DNA of 64,000 nucleotides from DASWYT01 sp965246875 (GCA_965246875.1 CBDFFU010000003.1:1116001-1180000); one strand, 5' to 3'; counted from the first letter of the stretch, positions 8,096 to 17,953 are shown. A program made the numbers and translations. Notes: generated from the sequence alone by a model not told the origin.

Positions 8096-8851
8096 TTAGT
8101 AAGGTAGGATAATGTCCATCAGTTCCTGGCCATAGCGCGGCTTCTGAACGTCGCTGATGATGCCGCGGCCACCGTAGGCGATACGGGCTTCGGCGATTTT
8201 CTCGTAGCCGATGGCATTGGCAATACTGATATCTTCGGGGCGGATCACACCGTCGATTTGCAGCTGGCGCAGTTCGTTGTTAACGCGTACCTCTTGTTTG
8301 CCATTCACGACCAGATTGCCATTTGGGAGAACCTGAGTAATAACGGCCGCGACTTTCAACTCGATCTTTTCATTGCGTTCGATCTTGCCGTCGCCTTTGG
8401 TTGAGGTCACACTGTTAGTGCTGAGAATATTATTCGCATCGCTGCGGTTTGGTAATGCTTTGACAATGGCTGACTCCAAACCAACCAAGCCAGGGACATC
8501 CAAATCATCTTTGGCATTGCGCTGACGTTCTGTTTTGTTTTTCATGTTGGCATTATCGTCAATGTTGACTAAAACCGTCAAAATATCGCCGACCTGGCTG
8601 GCGCGCTGGTCTTTGAAAAATGATTTACGGCCACCGGTCCACAACGAATTTTGTTGTCGTACTTCAACGTTGGGATGCGGCATTGGCATGGAGACGGGTT
8701 GATAGCCCGGTTGTTGTGTCGGATTTTCGATCGGGCTGAAACGGGGTGGCTGACCGATTTCCGACAGGCGCTGGCCAAAGACCCCGCATGCACCCAAAGG
8801 CAGCGTTAAACTCAGAACGAGCGGAATTGAAATGTAAAATTGACGGGCCAT
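8096..8851 (-). CDS. flgH: Flagellar L-ring lipoprotein FlgH
   Basis: 251 residues. FlgH forms the outer-membrane L ring. The start at 8851 gives a lipoprotein signal ending in the lipobox LGAC (cysteine near residue 22) and has AGGAGAAGG upstream. A longer open frame to 8914 would bury the signal peptide. Conserved FlgH segments are visible: SLWTGGRKSFFKDQRASQVGDILTVLV, GDGKIERNEKIELKVAAVITQVLPNGNLVVNGKQEV and the C-terminal GRGIISDVQ. It is the last gene of flgF-flgG-flgA-flgH. Confidence 0.95.
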   Translation of the reverse strand: MARQFYISIPLVLSLTLPLGACGVFGQRLSEIGQPPRFSPIENPTQQPGYQPVSMPMPHPNVEVRQQNSLWTGGRKSFFKDQRASQVGDILTVLVNIDDNANMKNKTERQRNAKDDLDVPGLVGLESAIVKALPNRSDANNILSTNSVTSTKGDGKIERNEKIELKVAAVITQVLPNGNLVVNGKQEVRVNNELRQLQIDGVIRPEDISIANAIGYEKIAEARIAYGGRGIISDVQKPRYGQELMDIILPY

Positions 8852-8934
8852 GATCCTTCTCCTGATCGTTATCCCAGTGGAGTGTTGCACACACTCTTGC
8901 AAGAATGAGGCCAAGTTGAAATTTGAGATTGATT

Positions 8935-9903
8935 TCAGCCGTTTATGGAGGCCATACCGTCCATCGAGATGGTGACTTGTTGCGGGCCGGTGACGGTGGC
9001 TTCAATGATTTTCTTGCTGGACGGGTTTTCCAGCTGGACAGTTTCGCCCCGGACGCCATTGACCAGTGAACGGGCTTTGGTTGATAGGGCAATCGCCCCG
9101 TTTTGATAGACAACCGTGACGATTTCATTGCGGCGAACCAGAACGGGTTCGGCCAGATCGGTTTTCGCCAATGGTTGTTCGGCATGGATGGTTTTCTTGG
9201 TCACCATGCCGACAATGTCATCAAGACGGGTCAATTGGGACGGCTTCATGTCTTTGGCGGGCAAGCGGATGGTGGTGACATCGGCGCTGCCGATACGGAC
9301 GCCGCGCTCCATGGCTGTTGTCAGCACCGGCACATCAATCATTTTTGTCGCCAAGCCAGCAACAATGGTGCGCAAGACGGTTTTACCGTCGCGTGACAAA
9401 ACGGCGATTGCGGTAAAGCTTTGGGATAAGGCGTCGTAAGACACAGCTTCAAAGCGGATATCCGGCAAGGCCTGACCGTTCAACACGATGCCATCGACCG
9501 GCGATTGCACGGCAATGTCAGCCTCTTTATCTATTTTGCTGGACAGGTCCGATTTGGCTAAGGCTTCGGATAACATAGCGGGTGTGACGATCAGAGCGTC
9601 ACGTTCAATAACAGCGGTCAGATTTGCATCGTCGCTGTGCCAGTCGATGTGAAAACTATCGGCAACACGTTGCAGTTCGTCACGCGTCAAGGTGAGTTCT
9701 GTTCCGGCTTTTGGTGCGGCAGCCAAGACATGATCGGCGTTTGGACCGGCCGGTTCGAACAGATCGCCCACCGTCAACATGTCTTTTGTCAACACGATAT
9801 GCGGGTTCAGCATGACCGGGGCGGGTTCGGCTGCAACAGCCGAACCCATTCCCAATACTGTGACCAACGCCATAACGGTTAAGTTGAAAAAAGAACGTTG
9901 CAT
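8935..9903 (-). CDS. flgA: P-ring assembly chaperone FlgA
   Basis: 322 residues with a signal peptide (MQRSFFNLTVMALVTVLGMGSAVAA). FlgA is the periplasmic chaperone for FlgI polymerisation. The C-terminal SAF-like domain is recognisable from about residue 195 (VPVLTTAMERGVRIGSADVTTIRLP, then LARTDL-type repeats and VRRNEIVTVVYQNGAIALSTKA). The N-terminal region (ILTKDMLTVGDLFE) fits the long alphaproteobacterial version. GGAGAG precedes the ATG. It sits between flgG and flgH, its usual place in this class. Confidence 0.93.
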   Translation of the reverse strand: MQRSFFNLTVMALVTVLGMGSAVAAEPAPVMLNPHIVLTKDMLTVGDLFEPAGPNADHVLAAAPKAGTELTLTRDELQRVADSFHIDWHSDDANLTAVIERDALIVTPAMLSEALAKSDLSSKIDKEADIAVQSPVDGIVLNGQALPDIRFEAVSYDALSQSFTAIAVLSRDGKTVLRTIVAGLATKMIDVPVLTTAMERGVRIGSADVTTIRLPAKDMKPSQLTRLDDIVGMVTKKTIHAEQPLAKTDLAEPVLVRRNEIVTVVYQNGAIALSTKARSLVNGVRGETVQLENPSSKKIIEATVTGPQQVTISMDGMASING

Positions 9904-9932
9904 GAGTGTCTCTCCGTTTAAAACGTATTCGC

Positions 9933-10718
9933 TTAGCGCAGGTTAGTCAGAGTGCCCATCATGTCATCGCTGGACTGAATAACTTTGGAATTCATTTCAT
10001 AGGCCCGTTGTGCGCTGATCATTTTGGTGATTTCGTTAACGACATTCACGTTCGAGGTTTCCAATGCGCCTTGTTCAATGCTGCCAAAACTGTCTTCACC
10101 GGCGATACCGGTGATCGCCGAGCCAGACGCAGTGCTGGCCAAAAATAAATTGTCGCCGCGAATGTCGAGACCGGCATCATTGGCAAAGCGGGCCAGTTCG
10201 ATCTGACCAACATTTTGCAGATCCTGCTGACCCTGGACTTTGATGAATACGCCGCCGTTTTTATTGATCGACACTTCTGCGGCATCGGTTGGAATGGTAA
10301 TGCCGGGGATCAATTGATAACCTTCGGATGTCACGATTTGACCATCCTGATTGAGCTGGAACGTACCGTTTCGTGTATAAGCTGTATCACCGGTTGGCAT
10401 CTGGATCTGGAAATAGCCGCTGCCGTTGATCGCCATGTCGAGTTTGTTATCGGTTATATCCAATGAGCCTTGCGTGTGCATGCGGGTGATCGCGTCGAGT
10501 TTGACACCTGATCCAAGTTGCATGCCGGTTGGCAAATTTGTTCCCGACTGTGACGATTGGGCGCCCGGTTCGCGTAAATTCTGATACATCAGGTCCTGAA
10601 ACTCCGCGCGTTGGCGTTTGTAACCAGTCGTATTAATGTTAGCGATGTTGTTAGCAATAACCTCAACATTCATTTGCTGGGCATACATACCGGTGGAACC
10701 GATGGCTAAAGAACGCAT
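9933..10718 (-). CDS. flgG: Flagellar distal rod protein FlgG
   Basis: 261 residues, the normal FlgG length. FlgG builds the distal rod that passes through the P and L rings. The N-terminus carries the rod/hook signature (MYAQQMNVEVIANNIANINTTGYKRQRAEFQDLMYQ). The C-terminus has LETSNVNVVNEITKMISAQRAYEMNSKVIQ, which forms the helical pair with the N-terminus. AGGAGACAG precedes the ATG. It follows flgF after 40 bases. Confidence 0.97.
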   Translation of the reverse strand: MRSLAIGSTGMYAQQMNVEVIANNIANINTTGYKRQRAEFQDLMYQNLREPGAQSSQSGTNLPTGMQLGSGVKLDAITRMHTQGSLDITDNKLDMAINGSGYFQIQMPTGDTAYTRNGTFQLNQDGQIVTSEGYQLIPGITIPTDAAEVSINKNGGVFIKVQGQQDLQNVGQIELARFANDAGLDIRGDNLFLASTASGSAITGIAGEDSFGSIEQGALETSNVNVVNEITKMISAQRAYEMNSKVIQSSDDMMGTLTNLR

Positions 10719-10758
10719 GTGTCTGTCTCCTGTTGAAACGAATTAAATTTTTGTTGGC

Positions 10759-11481
10759 TTAGCGCGTTTCGCCGAGTTTGCGGATAGCGTCGCGCTGGCG
10801 GTCGTGATCATTTTGCAACATTCGTGCCACGCTCTCATAAGAGCGCTGCACATCCATCATGCTGGTCATTTCCAAAATCGGATTGACGTTGGAGCCTTCC
10901 ACATAACCTTGCTGGACCGTGGTTTGCGTGTCGGCGACTTCGGTACCATTGCCTTTGTACAAACCGTTGCCAATTTCGCGTAATTGCTGTGGGTCAGGGA
11001 ATGAGACGATTTTCAATTGACCGATCTGCCCCTGTTTGCCGCTGATCAAACCGTCCTTCGTGATCGTAATGTTTGTTTCACCATCGGGAATGGTAATCGG
11101 CTGACCGCCCTGGCTGGCCACCGTTTCGCCGCTGGTTGTGACAAGCTGGTTCGAACTGTTGACGGTGAAACGGCCATTGCGTGTGAAGGCATCCTGACCA
11201 TCGGCGGTTTTGACGCCTAAAAAGCCACGGCCAACAAGGGCTACATCCAATGGGTTGCCTGTATCGCTTAACGCGCCGCCGGCGAAGTTTTTATATTCGG
11301 CATAATCCTGGACCATGGCCAAAGGCTGTTCGGCATCGGCTTGGGATAAAAATTCCTTGAAGCGGGGATGTGCAGATTTGTAACCGGTCGTGTCCATGTT
11401 CGCAATATTGTTCGCGACTGTGTTCATCTTGCGTTCCAAAACAACTTGATAAGCAAGACCCACATAACCGGCATTTTCCAT
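10759..11481 (-). CDS. flgF: Flagellar proximal rod protein FlgF
   Basis: 240 residues. FlgF is a proximal rod subunit. The N-terminus has the rod motif (LERKMNTVANNIANMDTTGYKSAHPRFKEFL). The C-terminus has YVEGSNVNPILEMTSMMDVQRSYESVARMLQ. GGAGAACAG lies before the ATG. It is the first gene of the minus-strand operon flgF-flgG-flgA-flgH, read from the sigma-54-type site at 11532-11547, and diverges from fliL. Confidence 0.96.
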   Translation of the reverse strand: MENAGYVGLAYQVVLERKMNTVANNIANMDTTGYKSAHPRFKEFLSQADAEQPLAMVQDYAEYKNFAGGALSDTGNPLDVALVGRGFLGVKTADGQDAFTRNGRFTVNSSNQLVTTSGETVASQGGQPITIPDGETNITITKDGLISGKQGQIGQLKIVSFPDPQQLREIGNGLYKGNGTEVADTQTTVQQGYVEGSNVNPILEMTSMMDVQRSYESVARMLQNDHDRQRDAIRKLGETR

Positions 11482-11531
11482 GATCTGTTCTCCATAACGT
11501 AAACGGTTTCGCCCGCTGCTTGTTCAGGAAT

Positions 11532-11547
11532 TGCAAAACCCATGCCA
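11532..11547 (-). promoter_or_regulatory. Sigma-54-type promoter of flgF-flgG-flgA-flgH
   Basis: The minus strand reads TGGCATGGGTTTTGCA, 15 of 16 matches to TGGCACG-N4-TTGCA with correct GG/GC spacing, 50 bases before the flgF start. No equivalent site was seen towards fliL in the rest of this divergent region (11548-11725). Confidence 0.75.
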
Positions 11548-11725
11548 ACGCCATGATAATATGAATACGCATAAAATGCGGCAAAAATTGCCTAGTGGTG
11601 TGGGTAAATTCGCTAGCACTGGAATAATTTGTTAAGATATCAGCGGTACTCTAGAGACAGGTCATTGTTTCCAATGGTCATTTTACCTAGCTGTATTGTT
11701 AGCAAGTACATTGTGAAGGAACGTC

Positions 11726-12328
11726 ATGGCGACTGAGTCTGCTCCTCCAGAATTATCGGTTGAAGGTGCTTTGCCGCCTGGCAAACCGTCAAAGAAAAAA
11801 CTCATCATTATAATTGTCGCGGCGATTTTAGTGATTGGCGGCGTTGTTGGTGGACTGTTTGCGTCCGGTATGTTCAGCAAGAAACCAGCCCATGCCGAAG
11901 AGGGTGCTGAAAAAGCCGATGGCGAAAAGGGCGGCGAAGAAGCCGCTGGCGAGGGTGAAGCTGATAAAGAGGGCGGCGAACATGGCGGTGGCGAAAAGAA
12001 AGAAGGCGGCAAAGAATCCGCCAGCAGTGGAAACTTTTACGAGATGCCGAATATGATCGTCAATTTAACTGGCGATAATGGCAAGCAACGTTTTTTAAAG
12101 ATCAGCATTACGCTGGAACTCAACAAAAAATCCGACAGCAAAGTGATCGAAGCTGTGTTGCCACGCGTGACTGATCATTTTCAAACTTATTTGCGCGAGT
12201 TGCGCCTGGATGATTTACGCGGTTCGGCTGGATTATACCGCTTGCGCCAGGAGTTACTCGACCGTGTCCATAGCGCGGCCGGCGTCGATGTCAAAGACGT
12301 CCTGTTTGAAGAAATTCTGGTGCAATAA
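11726..12328 (+). CDS. fliL: Flagellar basal body-associated protein FliL
   Basis: 200 residues. FliL is an inner-membrane protein that stabilises stators around the motor. A short cytoplasmic part and one membrane helix (KLIIIIVAAILVIGGVVGGLF, residues 26-46) are followed by a Glu/Gly/Lys-rich linker (about 55-95). The periplasmic stomatin-like domain begins at FYEMPNMIVNLTGDNGKQRFLKISITLEL and ends LFEEILVQ. GAAGGAACG precedes the ATG. The stop overlaps the fliM start (TAATG). Confidence 0.93.
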   Translation: MATESAPPELSVEGALPPGKPSKKKLIIIIVAAILVIGGVVGGLFASGMFSKKPAHAEEGAEKADGEKGGEEAAGEGEADKEGGEHGGGEKKEGGKESASSGNFYEMPNMIVNLTGDNGKQRFLKISITLELNKKSDSKVIEAVLPRVTDHFQTYLRELRLDDLRGSAGLYRLRQELLDRVHSAAGVDVKDVLFEEILVQ

Positions 12329-13365
12329 TGGTTGATGAGATTGATACCATGACTGCCACGCTGTCGAACCCGGGGGCCGATCCGACGGCTGATATCGGGG
12401 ATACGCAGCGTATTTTGAATCAGGATGAGATCGACTCATTATTGGGCTTTGGCAGCAATCCGAAAGAAAAATCAACATCCGGCGTGATGTTATTGGCGAA
12501 TAATGCGCTGGTCAGTTACGAACGGCTGCCGATGCTGGATGTCGTATTTGACCGCATGGGGCGTTTGCTGTCTACCAGCTTGCGTAATTTGACGTCTGAT
12601 AATGTCGAAGCCACTATTGAAGATATTTCCTCAGTGCGTTTTGGCGATTACCTCAATTCTGTCCCATTACCCGCCATGCTGTCGATCATCAAGGCCGAGG
12701 AATGGGAAAACCAGGGCTTGATCGTGTGCGACAGCGCCTTGATTTATTCCATGGTCGATGTGCTGCTGGGCGGACGTCGTGGGTCGACCGCGTTACGGAT
12801 CGAAGGCCGTCCGTATACGACTATCGAATGTAATTTGATGGAGCGTGTATTACAGGTCACATTGGCCGACATGTCGGCGGCATTTGATCCACTGTCGCCC
12901 GTTACCTTCCGGTTCGAGCGGTTGGAAACCAACCCGCGTTTTGCTGCCATCACGCAGATGAATAACGCGGCTGTCTTGATCAAATTGCGGATCGACATGG
13001 AAGATCGCGGCGGGATGATGGAGATTCTCATTCCCTATGCCACGCTGGAACCAATCCGTGAATTGCTGCTGCAAATGTTCATGGGTGAAAAATTTGGCCG
13101 TGACTCTATTTGGGAAACCCACTTGAGCCGTGAGTTGTACAAAACGGATGTTGAAATTCAGGCCGTGATGGACGAGGTGACGATTTCATTGCGCGATGTC
13201 ATGAATTGGAAAGTGGGCAGCACGATCATGTTGAACACCAAGGCTGAAGACATGATCCAGATCAAATGTGGCGACCGGCCCTTGTTCACCGGACGGATGG
13301 GGCGGCGTGATCACAACATTGCGATCCGCCTGGAAGACGAAATTCACCATGATGCGGAGAATTAA
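12328..13365 (+). CDS. fliM: Flagellar motor switch protein FliM
   Basis: 345 residues, full length. FliM sits in the cytoplasmic C ring, binds phosphorylated CheY through its N-terminus, and with FliG and FliN sets rotation direction. The CheY-binding peptide is present (LNQDEIDSLLGF, near residue 31). A CheC-like middle domain (ERLPMLDVVFDRMGRLLSTSLRNL onward) and a C-terminal FliN-like domain (VTISLRDVMNWKVGSTIMLN) follow. It is coupled to fliL and lies 3 bases before the next gene. Confidence 0.97.
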   Translation: MVDEIDTMTATLSNPGADPTADIGDTQRILNQDEIDSLLGFGSNPKEKSTSGVMLLANNALVSYERLPMLDVVFDRMGRLLSTSLRNLTSDNVEATIEDISSVRFGDYLNSVPLPAMLSIIKAEEWENQGLIVCDSALIYSMVDVLLGGRRGSTALRIEGRPYTTIECNLMERVLQVTLADMSAAFDPLSPVTFRFERLETNPRFAAITQMNNAAVLIKLRIDMEDRGGMMEILIPYATLEPIRELLLQMFMGEKFGRDSIWETHLSRELYKTDVEIQAVMDEVTISLRDVMNWKVGSTIMLNTKAEDMIQIKCGDRPLFTGRMGRRDHNIAIRLEDEIHHDAEN

Positions 13366-13368
13366 GCC

Positions 13369-13830
13369 ATGAACTCTGTTTTAATGAGCGTTCTGGACGG
13401 GCTGGTCATTTTGACATTGCTGTTCGCGATCTATTACATGCGCATCGTTGCCAAGGCGATGTCAGTGATCCGCCAGGGCAAAAGCGAGATGCAACAGGTC
13501 TTGAAAGAAATGACAGGTGCTATTGCGAAAGCGGAAGACACCATTCAGGGTATGAAACGTCTGGCCGATGACAAGGGGCGCGGTTTGCAAAAGCAGATTG
13601 ATGCGGCCAGTACCATGACGGATGAATTAACGTTTATCAATCAGGCGTCGGAGCAATTGGCCAAACGGCTGGAGAAGAACACCGCTGGCATGGCCCCGGT
13701 GAAAGATTTGCCTTCTCGTGATCTTGCCCGTGAGAATGCACCGGCGAAACCATCAGCACCAGTTGCCATGAGCAAAGCCGAAAAAGATCTGGCGGCAGCT
13801 CTGGCCAAACGCAAAAGTGAGGCCCGCTGA
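13369..13830 (+). CDS. Flagellar-cluster membrane protein of unknown function (DUF6468-like)
   Basis: 153 residues. One N-terminal membrane helix (VLDGLVILTLLFAIYYMRIVA) is followed by a helical, probably coiled-coil region (residues 35-100) and a Pro/Ala/Lys-rich tail (APAKPSAPVAMSKAEKDL). A small protein of this design lies between fliM and motE in many alphaproteobacterial flagellar clusters and is annotated DUF6468, a name recalled rather than searched. It overlaps the next start (TGATG), so it is probably made together with MotE. No catalytic motif is visible. Confidence 0.75.
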   Translation: MNSVLMSVLDGLVILTLLFAIYYMRIVAKAMSVIRQGKSEMQQVLKEMTGAIAKAEDTIQGMKRLADDKGRGLQKQIDAASTMTDELTFINQASEQLAKRLEKNTAGMAPVKDLPSRDLARENAPAKPSAPVAMSKAEKDLAAALAKRKSEAR

Positions 13831-14585
13831 TGCCTCGTCTCTTATCGATTATCACAATTCTGTTGCTGATTACGGTCACTGTGCGTATCGGTGATGCGGT
13901 GGTGCAGATCGCCCGTGGTGTGGCGCCAGACTTCAAAGCGTCTGAAGCCTTAGCTAATGACAAAGCGGCAGACAAAACGGACGCGGCAAAAACCAAAGCC
14001 AAATCCGCCGCAGCTGCCAAAAACGCGCCAGCCAAAGACAGCACAGAACCGGATGAAGCCGCCAAAACCGTGATCAAGGATACAACCGATGACAAGGTGC
14101 TGGACGCCAAGAGTGATAAAGCTGCCAGTGACGACCCGTTTGCGCCACAATTTTCCGATGAGGAATTGACGGTTCTGCAATCGCTCAGCAAGCGTCGGGA
14201 ACAATTGAACCAGCGCGAACGCGACATGGATCAACGTGAAAAACTGTTGCAGGTCACCGAGAAAAAAGTCGAAGATAAAGTCACTGAATTGACGACACTG
14301 AAAAAACAACTGGAAGAGTTATTGGGCAAACAGCAGGAAGCGGAATCGGCCAATATTAAACAGCTCGTCAAGATCTATGAGAATATGAAACCGGCCGATG
14401 CCGCGAAAATCTTTAATGATCTGCAAGGCGATGTATTGTTGAAAATTATCAGCAGCATGTCCGAGAAAAAAAGTGCGCTCGTGCTGGCCGCGATGGAACC
14501 ATTACGCGCACGTGAAATATCGTCACGGATCGCAGCGACCAAAGCCTTGCCCGCCGCGTCAACCGCGCCACCAGCTGGGCGGTAA
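13830..14585 (+). CDS. motE: MotE-family flagellar motor protein
   Basis: 251 residues. An N-terminal signal or anchor (LLSIITILLLITVTVRIGDAVV) is followed by an Ala/Lys/Asp-rich linker and a coiled coil of about 60 residues (LSKRREQLNQRERDMDQREK to LEELLGKQQEAE). The C-terminal MgtE-N-like helical domain is diagnostic (LVKIYENMKPADAAKIFNDLQGDVLLKIISSMSEKKSALVLAAM). In Sinorhizobium MotE is a periplasmic chaperone for MotC, but the precise role in other alphaproteobacteria is less clear. It lies within fliL-fliM-DUF6468-motE-TPR. Confidence 0.85.
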   Translation: MPRLLSIITILLLITVTVRIGDAVVQIARGVAPDFKASEALANDKAADKTDAAKTKAKSAAAAKNAPAKDSTEPDEAAKTVIKDTTDDKVLDAKSDKAASDDPFAPQFSDEELTVLQSLSKRREQLNQRERDMDQREKLLQVTEKKVEDKVTELTTLKKQLEELLGKQQEAESANIKQLVKIYENMKPADAAKIFNDLQGDVLLKIISSMSEKKSALVLAAMEPLRAREISSRIAATKALPAASTAPPAGR

Positions 14586-14589
14586 TTAA

Positions 14590-17571
14590 ATGGATGGGTC
14601 GCCTACAGCGTTCAAACCAACTGCCAACCACTGGTTGTGCGGTGTGGCGGCATCCGTATTGATTTGTTTATGGTCAGCGCCGGTATGGGCTATTACAGTG
14701 CCGGTGCGCGCCGGTGTTCATGACCGATTTAACCGCATGGTGATGGATTGGCCGGTTCCAGTAAAGTATAAGATGGATCAAACGGATGGCACTGTGGCCA
14801 TCCAGTTTGACAGTGCGGCAGACGTGAATTTACGATCTTTCAAAGCCGCGGCACCTCCGTACATCCAGGATTTGACGGTAACGACAAATGATAACGGTCT
14901 GGCCATACAGTTTCACATTCCAGATGGCGCGCGTGTACAAGCCTTCTGGTCCGGTAAAAGCGTAGCATTCGACGTATTGCTGATGAGCAAAGATAAACCA
15001 TCTTTTGCCGATCCTAAAAAAGCCGCGTCCCCAGCAAATAGACAGCCTGAAGCTGCGTTACCTGTTGCTGATAAACAGCCGGTTGCTGCGCAAGCACCAA
15101 AGGTGGTGGACAATAAAACAAGCGGGCCGCAAAAAGCCGAACGTTTGCCAAATTTGGTTAATGATGTGCCATCTGCACCACCTGCCGATAGTGTACAACC
15201 TTTGACAGATGTTGATCAAACACAAAACGCTCCTGCGGCTGAACAGCATGCAACAATCATCCATATTCGGCCGATCACAAAAATTGGCGCGGCCGTATTT
15301 GTTCGTGCTGGTCGGTTGTGGGTGGTGTTGGATCAAGCGACCAGCGGTGTATTACCCCAAATTGATGGCGCAATGAGCAATCAATTTAAAACATACACGC
15401 AGCAAAAAACAGATAAAGGTATCGCATTTATTTTTGTTTTGCCGCCTGAAATCAGCATGAAAGATGTTGCAGTTCAGCATGATAAGCTCAATTGGAACAT
15501 CCTTATCCAGCCTGATGAGATGTCGCCCGATATGGCCCCTGGCGCGGCCAGTGATTTCGATCTGGAAATCGATAATGATAAAGGCCTGTCATTTTTAACG
15601 GGGCAAGCCTCCGTGGTCATTCCGTTTCAGGATGATGCGATTGGCGATAAGATTTGGATCATACCAGTGCGCAATCCGCTCATGAAAATTGGCCGACCGC
15701 AACAAACGGCTGTCATTGCGCTGGCGCCAACGATTCTGGGCGGTCTACTTATTCCACAACAGGAAAATTTGAATATCATCAACCGCGATAATCGCATTTT
15801 AGTGCAAAGCCTGGATGATGCGTTGCCATTGTCTACAGCGCAGGATCGCACCTTGGTGATGAACAGCAATCCGCAACAAAATGATTTGTTCGTCGTCAAA
15901 ACACCGACATTTCCAGACACAGTAAAAAGTTTTGAAGAGCAACGTCAATATATGGAACAAACGATTGCCCAGCAAACGGAAAAACCGGATAAGGCTATCC
16001 AAGCATTGGATCTGGCACGGTTATATCTGCAGCAGGCATTTGGACCGGAAGCGCAAGGCGCATTGAACTTGGCCCAAAGCTATGTACCCAATCTGGAAAC
16101 GGCCCCATCTTTTAATGCATTGCAAGGCATGTCTTACGCGCTGGGCGGTCAGGTCAAGCCAGCCCTTAATGTCTTGACGCAGCCAAACTTACACGACATT
16201 GACTTATCACATTTATGGCAGGCCTATGCACAGTCACAGGACAAAAACTGGGAAAAAGCGTTTCTGGATTTTCGGACGCATCAGGCTCTGATCAAAGGTT
16301 ACACACCGGATATTGCCGTGCGTCTTAGCTTGGCAGCAGCAGAAAGTGCGATTGAAACTAAAAATTACATGGATGCTGCAAAGTTTATTGCGGGCATTCC
16401 ACAGGACGCGCATCTCAACAGTGGGCAGCTGGCCGCGCGTGATTATTTTCAAGCAACGATCGCGTTGCAAGGTGACGACCCGCAAGAAGACAAGGCTGCC
16501 AATATTTTGCAAAAGCTTGTTAACGGCAATGATCGTTACTATCGCGTCAAAGCCGAAATTTTGCTGCTTGGCATTCAGCTTGGCAGAGGCGATATCAAGA
16601 TGAAAGATGCGATCGACACGTTAGAGCGTTTGCGTTTCGCCTGGCGCGGTGATCGGCAAGAAATTTCAGTCCTCAAAGAGTTAGGACATTATTATCTGCT
16701 TGATCACAATCCTTTACAAGCCATGACGATTTGGCGGCAGGCGTTGCTTCTGGCGCAAAATGACAATGATAAAGCAGAACTGCAAAAAACGCTGCAGACG
16801 GAATTCAATCAGCAATTTGTTCAAGGCGGCAGTAAAGGTTTGCCACCCTTGCAGTCCCTGTCATTGTATCAGCGTTTCAAAGATCTGATGCCAACTGGTG
16901 ACGATGGCGCACAGGCGACAACACAATTGGCCGATCAACTGCTGCAAGTCGATTTGATTGACGAGGCTGATCATTTACTGAACGATCAACTCACACTACA
17001 AACCGATCCGCAGCATATTATTACGCTTGGAACAAAACTAGCGACGATCCGGTTGATGGCGCGCCATCCTGATGACGTTATTACGGCACTTGATGCCAGT
17101 GATAAGGAACCAATGGCAGCGGATGTCAAAGCGAAACGCCAATTATTGCGGGCCAGAGCCTTGGCCGACCAGCAAAAAATGGATGAGGCACTTGCGTTGC
17201 TAACAACTCCATCTGTTCCAGAAGGTTTATCATTGCGCGCTGATATTTTCTGGCGCATGAACCGGTGGTCAGATACGGCTCATGATTTGCAGGATTTGAT
17301 TGACAGTACGGCACCAAAAACGGCACAAAACGCGGCTTACACGGGCCTGATTTTGCGCATGGCGATTGCGCGTGCCATGCAAAACGATCAAACCGGCCTT
17401 GATCAGCTCAACGCACAATATGGTGAATTGATGACACAATCCCCGCAAGGCAAAGCGTTTCACATGATGACCACGGCATCAGACGGTGCATCAGGCTTGA
17501 GCGATCTGGAGACGTTGAAATCCCAGGTTGCTGGCAGCGAATTGTTTGAAGGCTTTTTGAAAGGTTTCTAA
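14590..17571 (+). CDS. Large exported tetratricopeptide-like repeat protein
   Basis: 993 residues, with an N-terminal signal (WLCGVAASVLICLWSAPVWA). Residues 35-125 look like a small beta domain resembling AMIN-type modules (VHDRFNRMVMDWPVPVKYKM, AIQFHIPDGARVQAFWSGKSVAFDVLL). A second similar unit may lie near 215-305 after a Pro/Ala-rich linker. From about residue 455 the sequence is helical and repeat-like (DLARLYLQQAFGPEAQGALNLAQSY, ALLLAQNDNDKAELQ), as in TPR solenoids. Large TPR proteins at this position occur in related flagellar clusters. A role at the periplasmic face of the motor is inference. It is the last gene of the fliL operon. Confidence 0.8.
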   Translation: MDGSPTAFKPTANHWLCGVAASVLICLWSAPVWAITVPVRAGVHDRFNRMVMDWPVPVKYKMDQTDGTVAIQFDSAADVNLRSFKAAAPPYIQDLTVTTNDNGLAIQFHIPDGARVQAFWSGKSVAFDVLLMSKDKPSFADPKKAASPANRQPEAALPVADKQPVAAQAPKVVDNKTSGPQKAERLPNLVNDVPSAPPADSVQPLTDVDQTQNAPAAEQHATIIHIRPITKIGAAVFVRAGRLWVVLDQATSGVLPQIDGAMSNQFKTYTQQKTDKGIAFIFVLPPEISMKDVAVQHDKLNWNILIQPDEMSPDMAPGAASDFDLEIDNDKGLSFLTGQASVVIPFQDDAIGDKIWIIPVRNPLMKIGRPQQTAVIALAPTILGGLLIPQQENLNIINRDNRILVQSLDDALPLSTAQDRTLVMNSNPQQNDLFVVKTPTFPDTVKSFEEQRQYMEQTIAQQTEKPDKAIQALDLARLYLQQAFGPEAQGALNLAQSYVPNLETAPSFNALQGMSYALGGQVKPALNVLTQPNLHDIDLSHLWQAYAQSQDKNWEKAFLDFRTHQALIKGYTPDIAVRLSLAAAESAIETKNYMDAAKFIAGIPQDAHLNSGQLAARDYFQATIALQGDDPQEDKAANILQKLVNGNDRYYRVKAEILLLGIQLGRGDIKMKDAIDTLERLRFAWRGDRQEISVLKELGHYYLLDHNPLQAMTIWRQALLLAQNDNDKAELQKTLQTEFNQQFVQGGSKGLPPLQSLSLYQRFKDLMPTGDDGAQATTQLADQLLQVDLIDEADHLLNDQLTLQTDPQHIITLGTKLATIRLMARHPDDVITALDASDKEPMAADVKAKRQLLRARALADQQKMDEALALLTTPSVPEGLSLRADIFWRMNRWSDTAHDLQDLIDSTAPKTAQNAAYTGLILRMAIARAMQNDQTGLDQLNAQYGELMTQSPQGKAFHMMTTASDGASGLSDLETLKSQVAGSELFEGFLKGF

Positions 17572-17599
17572 ATAACGGCTTTCGCCCTTTATCGTAGTC

Positions 17600-17953
17600 T
17601 TAAGCCGGAGCCAAGCGCGGCAGAACGGATATAATGCACAGGATCAAAACCCAGAATGCACATGTCAGCCATAGCGGCTGAAATAATTTTGGTTTTTGTA
17701 AGTAGCGGTAAATATAAAACAGGACCAGTGCAATCACTGCACTGATGATCCAAGGCGATAATGTGGAGCCGACCATGCGGCCCAATGCGCGTGATCCACC
17801 AGCTGTGTCCGCTGCCATGTCAGGAGAAGGCGCAATAATTTGTAATATACCGTTGATAATGGTAAGACTGATCAAAAGACCTTTGGAACGCAGCCGGGAT
17901 GCTGTTGCAACAGTTAACACTGGCTCGTTGTCTTGAGAAACATTTGTCGTCAT
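17600..17953 (-). CDS. Small inner-membrane protein of unknown function
   Basis: 117 residues with three likely membrane segments (LLISLTIINGILQII, ISAVIALVLFYIYRYL, LWLTCAFWVLILCIISVL). It lies 36 bases after the fliP stop on the same strand, so it is probably cotranscribed with fliO-fliP, and it converges with the TPR gene. No family is recognised. A link with the flagellar export gate is suggested only by position. Confidence 0.7.
   Translation of the reverse strand: MTTNVSQDNEPVLTVATASRLRSKGLLISLTIINGILQIIAPSPDMAADTAGGSRALGRMVGSTLSPWIISAVIALVLFYIYRYLQKPKLFQPLWLTCAFWVLILCIISVLPRLAPA

Noticed and set aside
8680..8700. TGGCATG match inside flgH
   Set aside because: The -12 GC element is absent at the right spacing, and the site lies inside a coding region.
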